The notes beneath the pieces are model-generated. The model saw only the letters and a program-made list of their open reading frames with translations, had not been told where the DNA came from and did not search any database. DNA of 64,000 bases. Source: Prochlorococcus sp. AG-347-K10 (GTDB lineage Bacteria; Cyanobacteriota; Cyanobacteriia; PCC-6307; Cyanobiaceae). Both the position numbers and the translations under genes were made by a program. Positions 13,480 to 28,121 of the stretch are shown here, piece after piece (position 1 is the first letter of the stretch; every line of letters starts with the position of its first letter). The DNA is taken from the NCBI GenBank assembly GCA_003278955.1, contig QCCB01000006.1, positions 1 to 64,000 of the forward strand, written 5' to 3'.

Positions 13480-14721
13480 TCAAGGCAGAATGCTAACAAA
13501 ATTATTATTAAAATTTCTATTTGAAAAATAAATATTTATATGGTTAAAAATCTCTGAGTCATTAAGATTCATATTTTGGATCAGAATAGCAGGCTCTATA
13601 AAAGAAGCTTTGCTTCTTATAAATATCTCTTTTGCAGCTAATTTCCCAATAATTTTTGTTGAATACACCGCTATTGCTGCTTGAATAATTGCTATGGGTC
13701 CATAGGGTAATAATGAAAGCCCATTAGTAAAAGGTGCTGTTAATAGAATTACTTTCTTAATTAAGTTGAAAGAGGTATTGACGCCGACTTGAGTGACTCC
13801 CAAACATAAATTATTAATAGATATATTTTTAAATATTTTTCTTGTAGATTCACCTTTCAACTTTAAGCCATAAATCTTACTTAATTCGTTAATCAATGCA
13901 GTATCTAGTGCGAAACTACCAGCAACATCAAAAAAAATAAAAGGATTTAGAACTACTGCGGATGCCTTCATAGTCGAAAATTTACCAATAGTTGATTGAG
14001 CTAATTTCTGCCTTCTTTTCAATCTTTGTTCTTTTAATCGCAGAAACAATTTGTCAGCTAATTGAATAGAATTTAATGATAATAATATCTCACCATATTG
14101 ATTGATTAATTTTGCTATGTAATTTTTAAGATTGTTTCCATTATTTATAATTATTGGAATATTTAAATCTTTTGGAAGCTTAAATTCTATATTTTCAATT
14201 ATTTCTTTTAATTCATTTTTATTAAATAGATCGATTTTGTTTAAAATTAAAATAATTTTTTTTCCATCTTTTATAAAAGAGTTGATTTCGTTTAACTCAT
14301 TTCTATTTAAATCTCCCGAAACTATAAAAAGAATAAGATCTGAATGATTTATGTAAGAGTAAACTTTATCTGGAGATTTAATATTGCAGAAATCAAATCC
14401 TGGAGAATCTAGCAACTCTAAACTATTGAGTGTTTGATCTTTAAGATTACAAATTTCCGATTGTATTTCTTTTGTGGTCCCATTAATAATATCTGTTTTG
14501 AATATGTCTTTTTTTAATAAAGAATTTAAAACAGAGGATTTTCCTACACCTGATTTACCATATGCGCCAATTCTTATTTTTTTTTCTTTGAGTCTTAAAA
14601 GTTGTTGATTAAAAGAAATTATTTCTCTATTAAAAAAACTTTTTTCATAATTGGTAAGATCAATAGTCTCCCACCATTTTTTTAAAAGTAAATAATTTTC
14701 TTTAATTTTTAATTGTTTCAT
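13480..14721 (-). CDS. Era-like GTPase with C-terminal DUF697-type membrane domain
   Basis: GAYGKSGVGKSSVLNSLL, LNKIDL; ATG at 14721 overlaps the upstream gene's stop (ATGA), preferred over the 14739 start. Confidence 0.82.
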   Translation of the reverse strand: MKQLKIKENYLLLKKWWETIDLTNYEKSFFNREIISFNQQLLRLKEKKIRIGAYGKSGVGKSSVLNSLLKKDIFKTDIINGTTKEIQSEICNLKDQTLNSLELLDSPGFDFCNIKSPDKVYSYINHSDLILFIVSGDLNRNELNEINSFIKDGKKIILILNKIDLFNKNELKEIIENIEFKLPKDLNIPIIINNGNNLKNYIAKLINQYGEILLSLNSIQLADKLFLRLKEQRLKRRQKLAQSTIGKFSTMKASAVVLNPFIFFDVAGSFALDTALINELSKIYGLKLKGESTRKIFKNISINNLCLGVTQVGVNTSFNLIKKVILLTAPFTNGLSLLPYGPIAIIQAAIAVYSTKIIGKLAAKEIFIRSKASFIEPAILIQNMNLNDSEIFNHINIYFSNRNFNNNFVSILP

Positions 14722-15701
14722 GATTTGTTTTTTGACCAACCGGCTAATACAGATAACACAGCTTCTGCACCAATAATTCCCACGAATCCCCCGAATTCAT
14801 CTACTACTACTTTCACTCCTTTATGATTCTTGTCAAATTTAGTTAATAATTGATCTGCTTTAATCATTTCGGGAATGTAGTCCACAGGTTCGCAAATTTC
14901 TGATAATAATTTTTTATTTTCCCCATTAATTAATTCTGATAACATTTTTTCACGCTTTACTACCCCTTGTATTTTGTCAACTTTATCTCCCAAAATAACC
15001 CACCATGGAGAGCTGTCAGATATTATAAGTTTTGAAATTTCATCAAGATTTGAAGAACCATCAAGACAAGGTGCCGAAACCCTAGGGGTCATTAAGTCTT
15101 TAGCTTTTAAATCATTTAATTGAAAAACCTTAAATATCATTGCTGCCTCATCAGCTTCTATTAAACCTTTCTGACTTCCAATTTTTGCCATTTGTCTAAT
15201 TTCTTCTTCATCAGTTGAAATTTCGTTTTCTGCTGTAATAACAGGAAATATCTGTTCAATTAATATCAAAAATGGCCTCATTAAAGTATTTAATATTCTC
15301 AAAATAGGAACAGATAATAACGCTATTTGAACTGAAAATCTTGTACCAAGAGCTTTGGGTAGTACTTCTCCTACTAAAACAACTAGTATGTAAAAAGTTA
15401 TTGAAAAAAGGGTTAAACCAAAACTGCTATTAATTACCAATGCTCCGTATACTCCTAAAATAAGACTGCCAAATATATTAAATCCATTATTAGTAATAGT
15501 AATTACAGTTAGTGTCCGTCCAAGATGTTTTCTAAGTTTTAGAAGTTGATTTGCAGAACTTTTTGGCTTTTGTTTTGAGGCAATTTCTAAAATTCTTATT
15601 GAATTCACAGCTAAAAAAGCTGCTTCTACTCCCGAACAACATGCTGATCCAATTAAAATGACTATTATAAGTAAAAGTAAACCGTACACACTTGGTTCCA
15701 T
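14718..15701 (-). CDS. CNNM/HlyC-CorC family transporter-like protein (CBS domains)
   Basis: 327 aa; DUF21 N-terminal domain, DLMTPRVSAPCL, VDEFGGFVGIIGAEAVL. Confidence 0.85.
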   Translation of the reverse strand: MEPSVYGLLLLIIVILIGSACCSGVEAAFLAVNSIRILEIASKQKPKSSANQLLKLRKHLGRTLTVITITNNGFNIFGSLILGVYGALVINSSFGLTLFSITFYILVVLVGEVLPKALGTRFSVQIALLSVPILRILNTLMRPFLILIEQIFPVITAENEISTDEEEIRQMAKIGSQKGLIEADEAAMIFKVFQLNDLKAKDLMTPRVSAPCLDGSSNLDEISKLIISDSSPWWVILGDKVDKIQGVVKREKMLSELINGENKKLLSEICEPVDYIPEMIKADQLLTKFDKNHKGVKVVVDEFGGFVGIIGAEAVLSVLAGWSKNKS

Positions 15702-15775
15702 TAAAGTAGATTAGGTACTAAATCTGTTTTAATTCATTCTTCCATTTTTTTTTTAAACACGCCAATACACAATTT

Positions 15776-17101
15776 ATGTTTGTACCTGACCATAAAGTTT
15801 TTGAAGAGAGAAGAGAAATTTTCCTAAATAAATTAGATGGAAAAGCTGCCATTATCCCAGGTGCTAATCTCGTAAAGCATCATGCCGATTGTGAATACCC
15901 TTTTAGACAAGATAGTAATTTTTGGTATTTAACTGGTTTCGATGAGCCGGATGCAATTGCTCTTTTTTTGTCGCATAAGCCAAGGGGGGAGAGATTTATT
16001 ATGTTTGTCGCCCCCAAAGATGTTATAAGTGAAGTCTGGCATGGCTTTAGATGGGGTTTAGAAGGCGCAGAAGACGAGTTTAAAGCTGACAAAGCTCACT
16101 CGATAACGGAACTGAAAGATTTACTTCCAGGTTATATAAAAGGTTCTGATGAGCTTGTTTTTTCAATAGGTAGGTATCCATTGATTGAGAAAATAGTACT
16201 CGAGATATTTTCACAACAACTTGAGAATCGATCAAGATCAGGGATTGGTGCAAATTCTATAAAATCTCCAGAAATTTATTTAAATGACATGAGACTAATT
16301 AAAAGTGAATTTGAAATTAACAGAATGAGAGAGGCTATACAAATTTCAGCAGAAGCTCATGAACTAGTAAGAGAATCTATCTCATCAAAGAAAAATGAAA
16401 GGCAAATTCAGGGTCTTCTAGAGGGCTTCTTTTTGGAAAAAGGGGCCAGAGGACCTGCATATAATTCTATTGTTGCTTCGGGAGATAATGCCTGTATTTT
16501 GCATTACACTTTAAATAACTCACCATTGAAGAAAGAAGATTTATTGTTGGTAGATGCGGGCTGCTCATTGACTGATTATTACAATGGAGACATAACAAGA
16601 ACTATCCCAATAGGTGGAAAATTTTCTAAAGAGCAAAGAGTTATTTACGAAATTGTATTAAGTGCGCAGAAAAATGCAATTAAAAGTGCCGTAACTGGAT
16701 CTAATTCTAGTAATGTTCATAATGTTGCTTTAACAATTCTGATAGAAGGATTGAAGGAAATTGGTTTATTATCGGGCAGCACTGAGGAGATAATAGAGAA
16801 TCAATCATATAAACATCTATACATGCATAGAACTGGACATTGGCTCGGCTTAGATGTTCATGATGTTGGAGCATACAGAATGGGGGACTATGAAGTGCCG
16901 TTACAGAATGGAATGATTCTTACTGTAGAACCAGGGATCTATATAAGTGATAGGATCCCAGTCCCTGAGGGGCAACCTCTAATAGACGAGAAATGGAAAG
17001 GCATAGGGATAAGAATAGAAGACGATGTTCTGGTCAAAGATGCAAACCCAGAAGTTTTAAGTATTGCTGCACAAAAAGAAATTTCTGATTTAGAATTCTA
17101 A
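15776..17101 (+). CDS. pepP: Xaa-Pro aminopeptidase (aminopeptidase P)
   Basis: 441 aa; DAGCSLTDYYNGDITRTIPIGGKFS, HRTGHWLGLDVHDVGAY, GMILTVEPGIY. Confidence 0.95.
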   Translation: MFVPDHKVFEERREIFLNKLDGKAAIIPGANLVKHHADCEYPFRQDSNFWYLTGFDEPDAIALFLSHKPRGERFIMFVAPKDVISEVWHGFRWGLEGAEDEFKADKAHSITELKDLLPGYIKGSDELVFSIGRYPLIEKIVLEIFSQQLENRSRSGIGANSIKSPEIYLNDMRLIKSEFEINRMREAIQISAEAHELVRESISSKKNERQIQGLLEGFFLEKGARGPAYNSIVASGDNACILHYTLNNSPLKKEDLLLVDAGCSLTDYYNGDITRTIPIGGKFSKEQRVIYEIVLSAQKNAIKSAVTGSNSSNVHNVALTILIEGLKEIGLLSGSTEEIIENQSYKHLYMHRTGHWLGLDVHDVGAYRMGDYEVPLQNGMILTVEPGIYISDRIPVPEGQPLIDEKWKGIGIRIEDDVLVKDANPEVLSIAAQKEISDLEF

Positions 17102-17154
17102 AATTTGACTTATTTAATCAATAGATTTATTTTTATAAAGTTTAAAGTTCAAAA

Positions 17155-17313
17155 ATGAATAAGTCAGATTCATATGATTCGAAACTCTCTCAAGCACGAA
17201 GCTTAGCTAGTCAGCTTGGCATGTTCGCAGAAGAAAACGATATTCCTAAAGATCTTTGGGATTCATTGGAAGCTACTATTTATGACTTTTATGAAGTATC
17301 TCATGATAGATGA
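17155..17313 (+). CDS. Hypothetical 52-aa protein
   Basis: Manual translation MNKSDSYDSKLSQARSLASQLGMFAEENDIPKDLWDSLEATIYDFYEVSHDR. Confidence 0.7.
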   Translation: MNKSDSYDSKLSQARSLASQLGMFAEENDIPKDLWDSLEATIYDFYEVSHDR

Positions 17314-17419
17314 AAATCCTGTTTAGAAGCTATCAATAACTAAAATCAAGAAAATTTGAATAAATCAATCAAAATGTGACCATAAACTGATAAATTATTT
17401 ATTAAACATAAATAATTGA

Positions 17420-17896
17420 ATGACCTCATCAGATAAGTTAAATCAAAATTCAACAGAAAAAAAGGAAAAAAACAGTGATGCAACAAAGTCAAAAAAATCT
17501 AATCCTAATTCAGGAATGATGGGTGCCACAGCTGTATTGGCAGCTGCCACAATTGATGAAGATGGAGTGCCTACTGGTTATACACCTAAGCCCGATGAAG
17601 GAAGGTTTATAATTAAAGTATTGTGGCTACCTGATAATGTTGCCTTAGCAGTGGATCAAATAGTAGGTGGAGGCCCAAGTCCCCTTACTGCTTATTATTT
17701 TTGGCCAAGAGATGATGCTTGGGAAAAATTAAAAAGTGAACTAGAGAATAAAGGTTGGATTACAGATAATGAAAGAGTTGAGATATTAAATAAAGCCACC
17801 GAAGTAATAAATTATTGGCAAGAAGAAGGTAAAACAAAGAAATTAGAAGAAGCTAAATTAAAGTTTCCCGAAGTAACTTTTTGTGGAACCGCCTAA
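17420..17896 (+). CDS. 30S ribosomal protein PSRP-3 (Ycf65-like)
   Basis: [43 protein letters not shown]...ATEVINYWQ. Confidence 0.93.
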   Translation: MTSSDKLNQNSTEKKEKNSDATKSKKSNPNSGMMGATAVLAAATIDEDGVPTGYTPKPDEGRFIIKVLWLPDNVALAVDQIVGGGPSPLTAYYFWPRDDAWEKLKSELENKGWITDNERVEILNKATEVINYWQEEGKTKKLEEAKLKFPEVTFCGTA

Positions 17897-17899
17897 ATA

Positions 17900-18304
17900 T
17901 TAGTTCTTTGCCGCTTGAATCCTGGCCTCAGCCTTTGAAACCTCTTTTAAGGCTTTAATTTTCTCTGGATTTTTTTCATTTTCAGAAAATTTGCTAATTA
18001 CTAATTTTGCTTCTTTAAGATCTTGTTCAGCATTTTGAACATTAATTTCAGAACCTATTTCAGCATTATTTACTAAAACTATGACTTCATCTGATTCAAT
18101 TTCAGCGAAGCCTCCCATTAGAGCTATTGATTTCCATTGGGAATTCATTCTTAGCCTTAAAACGCCAATATCTATAGCAGTAACTAAAGAGATGTGTCCA
18201 GGTAGTATACCAAGTTGACCAGTAGTACTAGGAAGGATTACTTCTTCAGCTTCGCCTTGATAAACATTTTTGTTTGGAGCTAAAACTTTAAGAGAAATTG
18301 CCAT
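17900..18304 (-). CDS. atpC: ATP synthase F1 subunit epsilon
   Basis: 134 aa; [28 protein letters not shown]. Confidence 0.97.
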   Translation of the reverse strand: MAISLKVLAPNKNVYQGEAEEVILPSTTGQLGILPGHISLVTAIDIGVLRLRMNSQWKSIALMGGFAEIESDEVIVLVNNAEIGSEINVQNAEQDLKEAKLVISKFSENEKNPEKIKALKEVSKAEARIQAAKN

Positions 18305-18347
18305 TAATTCAAGATCATTTAGGTTTGATATTTATAAATTTAAATAT

Positions 18348-19811
<1,464 letters not shown>

Positions 19812-20026
19812 TTATTGATTGGTGATGAATAGCTGATTTAAACAGCTCATAATCCGAAAATACTACCACCTCATGGGTAGATTCGTTAAATGGGTTCGGC
19901 CACCCGCACAGTTTAAGTATGGTTTAATTACCGCTTTGCAGATTATGTTGTTGATGATACGGATGGAGAATTTCTCTTTCCAATTTTATGACGCAAAGCG
20001 TCTCAATCATGATCCTCCATTAATCT

Positions 20027-20338
20027 ATGGCAGCTGTTTCACTTACAGTCTCTACAGTAAAACCACTGGGAGATAGAATATTTATTAAAGTTTCCGCATC
20101 TGAGGAAAAAACTGCTGGGGGCATTCTTTTGCCTGATTCAGCTAAAGAAAAACCACAGGTTGGAGAAGTTGCGCAGGTAGGCCCTGGCAAACTTAATGAC
20201 GATGGTTCTCGACAAACTCCTGAAGTGAGTATTGGCGATAAAGTCTTGTACAGTAAATATGCTGGCACAGACATTAAATTGGGAGGAGATGAATATGTCT
20301 TGCTCTCAGAAAAAGATATTTTAGCTGTAGTAAGCTAA
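20027..20338 (+). CDS. groES: Co-chaperonin GroES
   Basis: 103 aa; [36 protein letters not shown]. Confidence 0.97.
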
Positions 20339-20362
20339 AATATTTGTTTCAAAAATTATTAA

Positions 20363-22027
<1,665 letters not shown>

Positions 22028-22056
22028 CTAAACAATAGTTTTTTAATTAATTTTTT

Positions 22057-22087
22057 AAAGGGATCATTGAAAATGGTCCCTTTTTTT
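22057..22087 (+). terminator. Rho-independent terminator after groEL
   Basis: AAAGGGATCATT-gaa-AATGGTCCCTTTTTTT. Confidence 0.85.
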
Positions 22088-22096
22088 ATTCAACTT

Positions 22097-22324
22097 TTAT
22101 GAAAGCCAACCAGCGCTGAGGATAATTGCGAGTGACAAAAATATCACTAAAAAAGTCCAAGTGATTTTGTTTAGAGAGGCTTCTGCACTACTCGCGCTAT
22201 TGAACATAGAACTTCCACTGGCGGCTATTCCTCCCATTCCGTCACCTTTTGGACTATGGAGTAAAACTAAGAGGATGAGAAGAACTCCAGAAAATACCCA
22301 AATCCAACTAAAAATTTGAATCAT
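22097..22324 (-). CDS. secG: Preprotein translocase subunit SecG
   Basis: 75 aa; LLHSPKGDGMGGIAASGSSMF. Confidence 0.93.
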   Translation of the reverse strand: MIQIFSWIWVFSGVLLILLVLLHSPKGDGMGGIAASGSSMFNSASSAEASLNKITWTFLVIFLSLAIILSAGWLS

Positions 22325-22346
22325 TGCTTAAAAACTTTTATTAATT

Positions 22347-23969
22347 TTAAACATGCTGAACTATCTTATTATAACCTTTTAATTCAATTTCTTGGATAAG
22401 TGATTTGCCCGTCATTTCTCTTGGTATTGGGAGATTTAATAATTGCAATAAAGTGGGAGCAATATCTGCTAAGCCAGCATTATCTCTTAAATTAATTTCA
22501 TTTCCCATATTTGGGATTTTTCTCTTTTCACCTTCAATCAAAATTAATGGAACTTTATTTGTTGTGTGTGCTGTCCATGGTTCTCCTTGAGATCCTTTCA
22601 TTACCTCTGCGTTACCATGATCGGCTGTAATAAGAATGCTTCCACCCATTTCTCCAGTAGCATTAACTATTCGTCCGACACATTTATCAACTTTTTCTAT
22701 AGCTTTAATTGTTGCATCCATATTGCCTGTATGACCAACCATATCAGGATTGGCAAAATTGATTACAACAAAAGCGTAATTTCCACTTTTTATTGCTTTA
22801 GAGCAACTAATAGTTAATTCCTCCGCGGACATTTCTGGTTCTATATCATAAGTTGCCACTCTTGGAGATGGAATCAAATGTCTTTCTTCTCCAGGTAAAG
22901 GAATTTCAACTCCTCCATTGAAAAAGTATGTTACATGAGGATATTTTTCTGTTTCCGCGGTTCTGTATTGCTTAAGTCCGTTTTCTGAAACTATTTGTCC
23001 TATAAAATTATTGAGAGATTCAGGAGGAAATGCAACTTTAACAGGAAAATTCTGATCATATTGAGTGAAAGTGACAAAATCTAGATTTGGATAATTTTTT
23101 CTTTCAAAGTCTGAGAACTCCTTAATTGAAAGCGATTTGACTATTTGTCTTGCTCTGTCTGGACGAAAGTTAAAGCAAATCAAACTATCCCCATCTTTAA
23201 GATAGTTTTCAGAAATTCGTATGGGCTCTATAAATTCATCGGTTATGTTTTTGTCATAACTTTCTTCTATGTAATCCTGAGGAGAAATATTTTTGATTTG
23301 GATATCTGGATCAGTCAAATTAGAATATGCTTTTTCTGTTCTATCCCATAAAAGATTTCTATCCATTATCCAGTATCTTCCGCAAATGGAAGCTATTTCG
23401 CCTGTTTTAAATTTTTTTATACATGCTTCTATTTGATTTAGGTATTTAGAGGCACTTTTCGCAGGAGTATCTCTTCCATCAGTAATAATATGGATTGCAA
23501 CTTTTTTAATTTCATTATCAGATGCCCATTTTATTAAACCTAATAAATGATCGATATGACTATGAACTCCTCCATCTGAACATAATCCAGTGATATGCAA
23601 AGTAGAGTTATTTTTCTTTAATGAATCAGCCATCTCTTTTAACTCATTTACCAAGCCTAATTGATTATTTTTTACAATATTTGAAATCCTTACAAGTTCT
23701 TGTTGTATTATCCTTCCCGAACCAATGGTAAGGTGTCCTACCTCGGAATTGCCCATTTGACCATTTGGTAGGCCTACATCAGATCCACTTGCACTTATAA
23801 GGGTGTGAGGATACGCATGCCATAATGAGTCCATTATTGGTGTGTTGGCATTTTCTATGGCATTATCTGATTTTTCTTTTCGATATCCCCATCCATCAAG
23901 TATTGCCAGAACTACAGGGCTCTGAGGAACACTCAATTTTTTTATATTTTTGCTGCTAATCTTTGACAT
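22347..23969 (-). CDS. gpmI: 2,3-bisphosphoglycerate-independent phosphoglycerate mutase
   Basis: 540 aa; [33 protein letters not shown]. Confidence 0.97.
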   Translation of the reverse strand: MSKISSKNIKKLSVPQSPVVLAILDGWGYRKEKSDNAIENANTPIMDSLWHAYPHTLISASGSDVGLPNGQMGNSEVGHLTIGSGRIIQQELVRISNIVKNNQLGLVNELKEMADSLKKNNSTLHITGLCSDGGVHSHIDHLLGLIKWASDNEIKKVAIHIITDGRDTPAKSASKYLNQIEACIKKFKTGEIASICGRYWIMDRNLLWDRTEKAYSNLTDPDIQIKNISPQDYIEESYDKNITDEFIEPIRISENYLKDGDSLICFNFRPDRARQIVKSLSIKEFSDFERKNYPNLDFVTFTQYDQNFPVKVAFPPESLNNFIGQIVSENGLKQYRTAETEKYPHVTYFFNGGVEIPLPGEERHLIPSPRVATYDIEPEMSAEELTISCSKAIKSGNYAFVVINFANPDMVGHTGNMDATIKAIEKVDKCVGRIVNATGEMGGSILITADHGNAEVMKGSQGEPWTAHTTNKVPLILIEGEKRKIPNMGNEINLRDNAGLADIAPTLLQLLNLPIPREMTGKSLIQEIELKGYNKIVQHV

Positions 23970-24106
23970 ATTTAGATCAAATTCATTTTTAACTGATCCA
24001 ACCTTAAATTTAGCTTCAAACGTTACTCTTTAACAATTTATATTTAACATAGTTAGCTTTTGCTAATTTATGAAAATATTAGACGACTATTATTTATTAA
24101 TAAATC

Positions 24107-24643
24107 ATGACCAATAAAACAAAAAAGATCGTAATACTTACTGAAGTTGAGCTTAGAAAAACTATTTCGCGTTTAACTTCGGAAATTATCGAAAAAGTAA
24201 AAAAACTTGATAACCTTCTATTGGTTGGTATTCCGACTAGAGGAATTGAGCTGACCGAAGTGCTAGAAAAAGAATTATTCTCTAGGACAGGTTTAAGAGT
24301 TAGAAAAGGAACAATTGATCCAACTTTTTATAGAGATGACCAAAATAGAGTTGGAACTCGCCTAATACAAGCTGCAGATATTCCAACTCCTATTGAAAAA
24401 AAAGAAATTCTTTTAATAGATGATGTAATTTACACAGGTAGAACAATTCGAGCTGCAATGGATGCTTTATATTCTTGGGGCAGACCTCAAAGAGTGATGT
24501 TATTAGTAATGGTAGATAGAGGTCATAGAGAATTGCCTATTCAACCAGATTTTTGTGGTAAAAAAGTGCCAACTAGTAAAATTGAAAGTATTAGTTTACG
24601 TTTAAATAATGTTGATAATGAAGAAGGAGTTTTTCTTGAATAG
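24107..24643 (+). CDS. pyrR: PyrR bifunctional pyrimidine regulator / uracil phosphoribosyltransferase
   Basis: 178 aa; VGIPTRGIELTEVLEKEL, LLIDDVIYTGRTIRAAMDAL. Confidence 0.93.
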   Translation: MTNKTKKIVILTEVELRKTISRLTSEIIEKVKKLDNLLLVGIPTRGIELTEVLEKELFSRTGLRVRKGTIDPTFYRDDQNRVGTRLIQAADIPTPIEKKEILLIDDVIYTGRTIRAAMDALYSWGRPQRVMLLVMVDRGHRELPIQPDFCGKKVPTSKIESISLRLNNVDNEEGVFLE

Positions 24644-24649
24644 TTTTAT

Positions 24650-26218
24650 TCAAAAGATATTTCCTAAATTATATTCTCCTAAAAATTCATCTTCAATATC
24701 AAAACACTTAACCAACAAATCAGCACTTTTTGTAACTTTAAAAAAAAGTTTTAAGTTGTCTTCTCCAATATTTGTTTTATTTTTTAATACTATTTTTAGT
24801 GGTTTTTTGTCCCATTTTATAACTTCTTCTTCATTTTGAACCTCTGATAACTTTGGTAATCCATTTTCGAAAATAACATCAAATGCTCTTTCTTTTTGTG
24901 TCTCTCCTATTATTATTTCGAATATTTTCTGATTATTTTTACTGGGTTGAAGGATCAGTTTAAAAGAGTTTTCTGTTGGCCATGTTTGACCTTTGCAAAA
25001 AATAGGATGCCAAAAGTGTTTTTGTTCTCTCTTATTAAATAATCTTATAGATAATCCTTTGTTCAATATGTCTTTAATTTTTACCCCTGGGGTCATTGCT
25101 AAAGCTCCTAAAGCTATTGATTCGATAGGAGGTGGCGACTTAATTTGAATTTTTGAAATTTTTCTGGTTATCCATTCTTTAATCAATGGTATTTGAGTTC
25201 CTCCGCCAACCAAAACAATTGAATTTAAGTCGTCAACTGTGCAAAATTTGCCTCTTGCTTGATTTAATAAATCTTTAAGTAAAGAATTAAGGTGATTAAG
25301 AAAATTATTTTCAATGAGTATTTTCTCAAATATTTCTTTACTTAGGTAAAATTCTTTTTCTTGATTTTGCTCATTATGTAATTTTACTGGATATTTATTT
25401 TCATATTTGATTGCAGATGAACTTAGTTTACATTTTATTTCTTCAGCCTTTAAAAGATTAGAAACATAATTATTACCTGGAATAAAATAATCAATTATCC
25501 ATTGATCAATATCTTTCCCACCAATTTTTGAACCTGTTTTTCCAATTATTTCAGCACACCTTATTTTTTGTTTTGAAATTGAGCTTACATCATTTCCTTT
25601 GAATTTTAATAGTTCAGCTATTGGACCAGATCTTCCTTCTCCTCCGTCTATTTTGACTATGTTCATATCGATTGTACTTCCTCCAATATCTATTGTCATG
25701 ATCTTTGAGCCAAATGGTACACTTACTCCTAAACTTGCAGCAGTAGGCTCATCAACAAGAGCTATCTCATCTACAGTTACTTCCTCGCAAAGGTTAACTA
25801 ACCATTCTCTGTAACCCTTATATGTATCAATTGGCGCAGTTAAAACAAGTCTTTTAATCTCATATTTGTGAGGAATGTTTGCCCATAATATCTGAAAAAA
25901 TTTTTCGCCACATTCATTGGGATTTAAGATATTTTGTTGATTTGTTTTTTCAACAGGATTTCCAATTAATCTTTTAAAATTCGAATGAAAAAATAAATCA
26001 GAAGTTGAGTTATCTCTCATCTTTAGAGCACTAATACCAATTTTAGCAATCTTAGAAGGTTCCTCGAACCAAACTGCTGTGGGAACAATTCCTGGAGATG
26101 ATGTAATATTCGGTATTTCAACCAAAACAGAATTTATATCTTTTTGATCTTGAAAAGCTATTACGGTATTAGTATTCCCTAAATCAATAGCAAGTGTTCC
26201 AGATAAACATTCTTCCAT
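24650..26218 (-). CDS. Hsp70/DnaK-like family protein
   Basis: 522 aa; GTLAIDLGNTNTVIAF, VDEPTAASLGVSVPFGSKIMTIDIGGSTIDM. Confidence 0.88.
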   Translation of the reverse strand: MEECLSGTLAIDLGNTNTVIAFQDQKDINSVLVEIPNITSSPGIVPTAVWFEEPSKIAKIGISALKMRDNSTSDLFFHSNFKRLIGNPVEKTNQQNILNPNECGEKFFQILWANIPHKYEIKRLVLTAPIDTYKGYREWLVNLCEEVTVDEIALVDEPTAASLGVSVPFGSKIMTIDIGGSTIDMNIVKIDGGEGRSGPIAELLKFKGNDVSSISKQKIRCAEIIGKTGSKIGGKDIDQWIIDYFIPGNNYVSNLLKAEEIKCKLSSSAIKYENKYPVKLHNEQNQEKEFYLSKEIFEKILIENNFLNHLNSLLKDLLNQARGKFCTVDDLNSIVLVGGGTQIPLIKEWITRKISKIQIKSPPPIESIALGALAMTPGVKIKDILNKGLSIRLFNKREQKHFWHPIFCKGQTWPTENSFKLILQPSKNNQKIFEIIIGETQKERAFDVIFENGLPKLSEVQNEEEVIKWDKKPLKIVLKNKTNIGEDNLKLFFKVTKSADLLVKCFDIEDEFLGEYNLGNIF

Positions 26219-26312
26219 ATGAAATTATTTGAATCAATTAAGTTCTTTTTGTAATTTATTTTTGAAACTGTCAAAAAAACTGTAAAATATATATATAGTA
26301 AAACTTTTTTTA

Positions 26313-26549
26313 ATGAACATATCAAATAATGCAGGAATTGATTCTAATGATCTTGCCAAGAGAGGTGAGAGCTTAATAAGAAAATCAACTAATAGATATT
26401 TAACTACAGTTAAAATTGCTTTCAGAGCTAAACAAAGACGTTTTGATGATTTTGATGGCCTATTAGAGGAGTCAACTATTAAACCGGTTCAAAGATCCAT
26501 TATTGAACTTAGCGATGAACAAGACCAACCAGATTTACTTCCCGGCTAA
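26313..26549 (+). CDS. rpoZ: DNA-directed RNA polymerase omega subunit
   Basis: 78 aa; [43 protein letters not shown]. Confidence 0.88.
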   Translation: MNISNNAGIDSNDLAKRGESLIRKSTNRYLTTVKIAFRAKQRRFDDFDGLLEESTIKPVQRSIIELSDEQDQPDLLPG

Positions 26550-26551
26550 TT

Positions 26552-26923
26552 TTGGTAAAAGACCAAAAGAGGTGGAGATTACTTAAAGACTTTAAAAAAG
26601 GCAAATTTTGCTTTTTGATTGGGGTTGATAATTGGTCAATTGAGTTACAAAAAAGCGAATTCTATTCACTTTATCTTTTGCTTTTAAGAATAAATCAGCA
26701 ACTATTAGGTATCAAAAATGAACTAATGGATGAAGAGTCTATTACTTTAGAATTAGAACAGCTACCTTGGTATATTGAGTTAATTGGGAAAAAGAATGCA
26801 TGGAGTTTAAGGTTAGTTTTTGAAAGTCAAGACCAAACAAGATCCTTCGAAATGTATTGGCCGATACCAATAGCACAAAATTTATTTTATGAAATAAAAA
26901 AAATGTGGGAATCAATGGATTAA
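26552..26923 (+). CDS. DUF1818-like conserved cyanobacterial protein
   Basis: 123 aa; follows rpoZ; WRLLKDFKKGKFCFLIGVDNWSIELQKSEF. Confidence 0.7.
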   Translation: MVKDQKRWRLLKDFKKGKFCFLIGVDNWSIELQKSEFYSLYLLLLRINQQLLGIKNELMDEESITLELEQLPWYIELIGKKNAWSLRLVFESQDQTRSFEMYWPIPIAQNLFYEIKKMWESMD

Positions 26924-27235
26924 AAGATAAAAAAAATTGGAAATTTTAGAAAATATTTCCCCCTTCAAAAAAAATTTTTTCACAGCTTTTCCACACTATT
27001 TTCTTTAATAAATATCTGATGATCTGAATCATGTGGAAAACTTATAATTTTATTTAAATCTTTATATTTCGGTAAAATTTAATTTTACAAAATTAATTTT
27101 CATGATCCCCTACTTTATGACTGGATTCTCATTATTCTATAAGCTGAGACTGTCTCTTAATAATAATTGTTGACGATTTAGTGATTTTGGAGAAAACTAC
27201 AGCTTGTATCTTTAATTTCAATAAGTTTTTTCAAT

Positions 27236-27487
27236 ATGCCAGAGTTAAATTACGAAGACAATTTAAAAGTTTTATATCACAAAGATGAAGTAATAAGTTT
27301 CAAATGTGAACTACAAGAAAATCTTCAAAAGGCTATGAAAGAATTTGTTGAGGAACATCCTAACTGGGATCAATACAGAATACTTCAAGCTGCTATTGCA
27401 GGATTTTTGATGCAAAAAGGATACCAAAATAGAGATTTAACCAGACTCTATATTGGCAATATGTTTTCAATGAATTTTAAGAACTAA
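27236..27487 (+). CDS. DUF2811-like conserved protein
   Basis: VISFKCELQENLQKAMKEFVEEHPNWDQYRILQAAIAGFLMQKG. Confidence 0.75.
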   Translation: MPELNYEDNLKVLYHKDEVISFKCELQENLQKAMKEFVEEHPNWDQYRILQAAIAGFLMQKGYQNRDLTRLYIGNMFSMNFKN

Positions 27488-27495
27488 AAATTTTT

Positions 27496-27954
27496 TTATA
27501 TTTTTTCTAGTAGGATTTTTGCAATATCGTTTCTGACAGGTAAGATTGATAACCTATTTCCTTTTTTTACAACTAATAACTCATCCTCATTAAATAAAAT
27601 TTTTAATTCAGGTAAACTTAGAATCTTATCAGACTTAGATTTATATTTTACTTTTACACAATCCCATCTCGGATTATCAGGTTTCGATTTTGGATCAAAA
27701 TATTTTGAATGTTTATCAAATTGAGTAGGATCAACAATATTTAGATCTATTACCTCCATAAGTCCTACAATACCTGGAGGTTTACAGTTAGAGTGATAGA
27801 AAAAAACCTTATCTCCTTTATTCATCTTCCTCATAAAATTTCTAGCCTGATAATTTCTTATTCCGTCCCATAAAGTTATTCCGTCATTTTTTAAAGTATC
27901 TATACTGTAAGCGTCAGGCTCACTTTTCATTAGCCAAAAATTTTCTTCAGTCAT
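27496..27954 (-). CDS. EVE domain protein
   Basis: FWLMKSEPDAYSIDTLKNDGITLWDGIRNYQARNFMRKMNKGDKVFFYHS. Confidence 0.92.
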   Translation of the reverse strand: MTEENFWLMKSEPDAYSIDTLKNDGITLWDGIRNYQARNFMRKMNKGDKVFFYHSNCKPPGIVGLMEVIDLNIVDPTQFDKHSKYFDPKSKPDNPRWDCVKVKYKSKSDKILSLPELKILFNEDELLVVKKGNRLSILPVRNDIAKILLEKI

Positions 27955-27979
27955 ATCAAGGGAATTGAAGGAATTTATC

Positions 27980-27999
27980 TGCTAGAATTTTGCTAGAAT
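27980..27999. repeat. Tandem TGCTAGAAT repeat, copy A
   Basis: TGCTAGAATTTTGCTAGAAT, identical 20-mer to 31392-31411. Confidence 0.75.
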
Positions 28000-28121
28000 C
28001 AGATTTTTTTTATATGTTTATTATCCATCAAAGTCACAATTTAGGAAAGTAATGGGTGGCATGGGGGTGCATAGGACCGAGCTGCATCGTATATATGATG
28101 TGATACATTTCTGTTAAAAGT

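Noticed and set aside
19870-20026. CIRCE (HrcA) operator upstream of groESL
   Set aside because: Only a short GACGCAAAGCGTC inverted repeat is seen; no TTAGCACTC-N9-GAGTGCTAA.
28043-28114. Possible relation of 28060 (CATAGGACC-GAGCTGCATC) to the 48760 leader (CATAGGAC...GAGCTGCATC), and a tiny ORF MGGMGVHRTELHRIYDVIHFC
   Set aside because: Shared blocks are only ~8-10 nt with different spacing; too weak without a genome-wide search.
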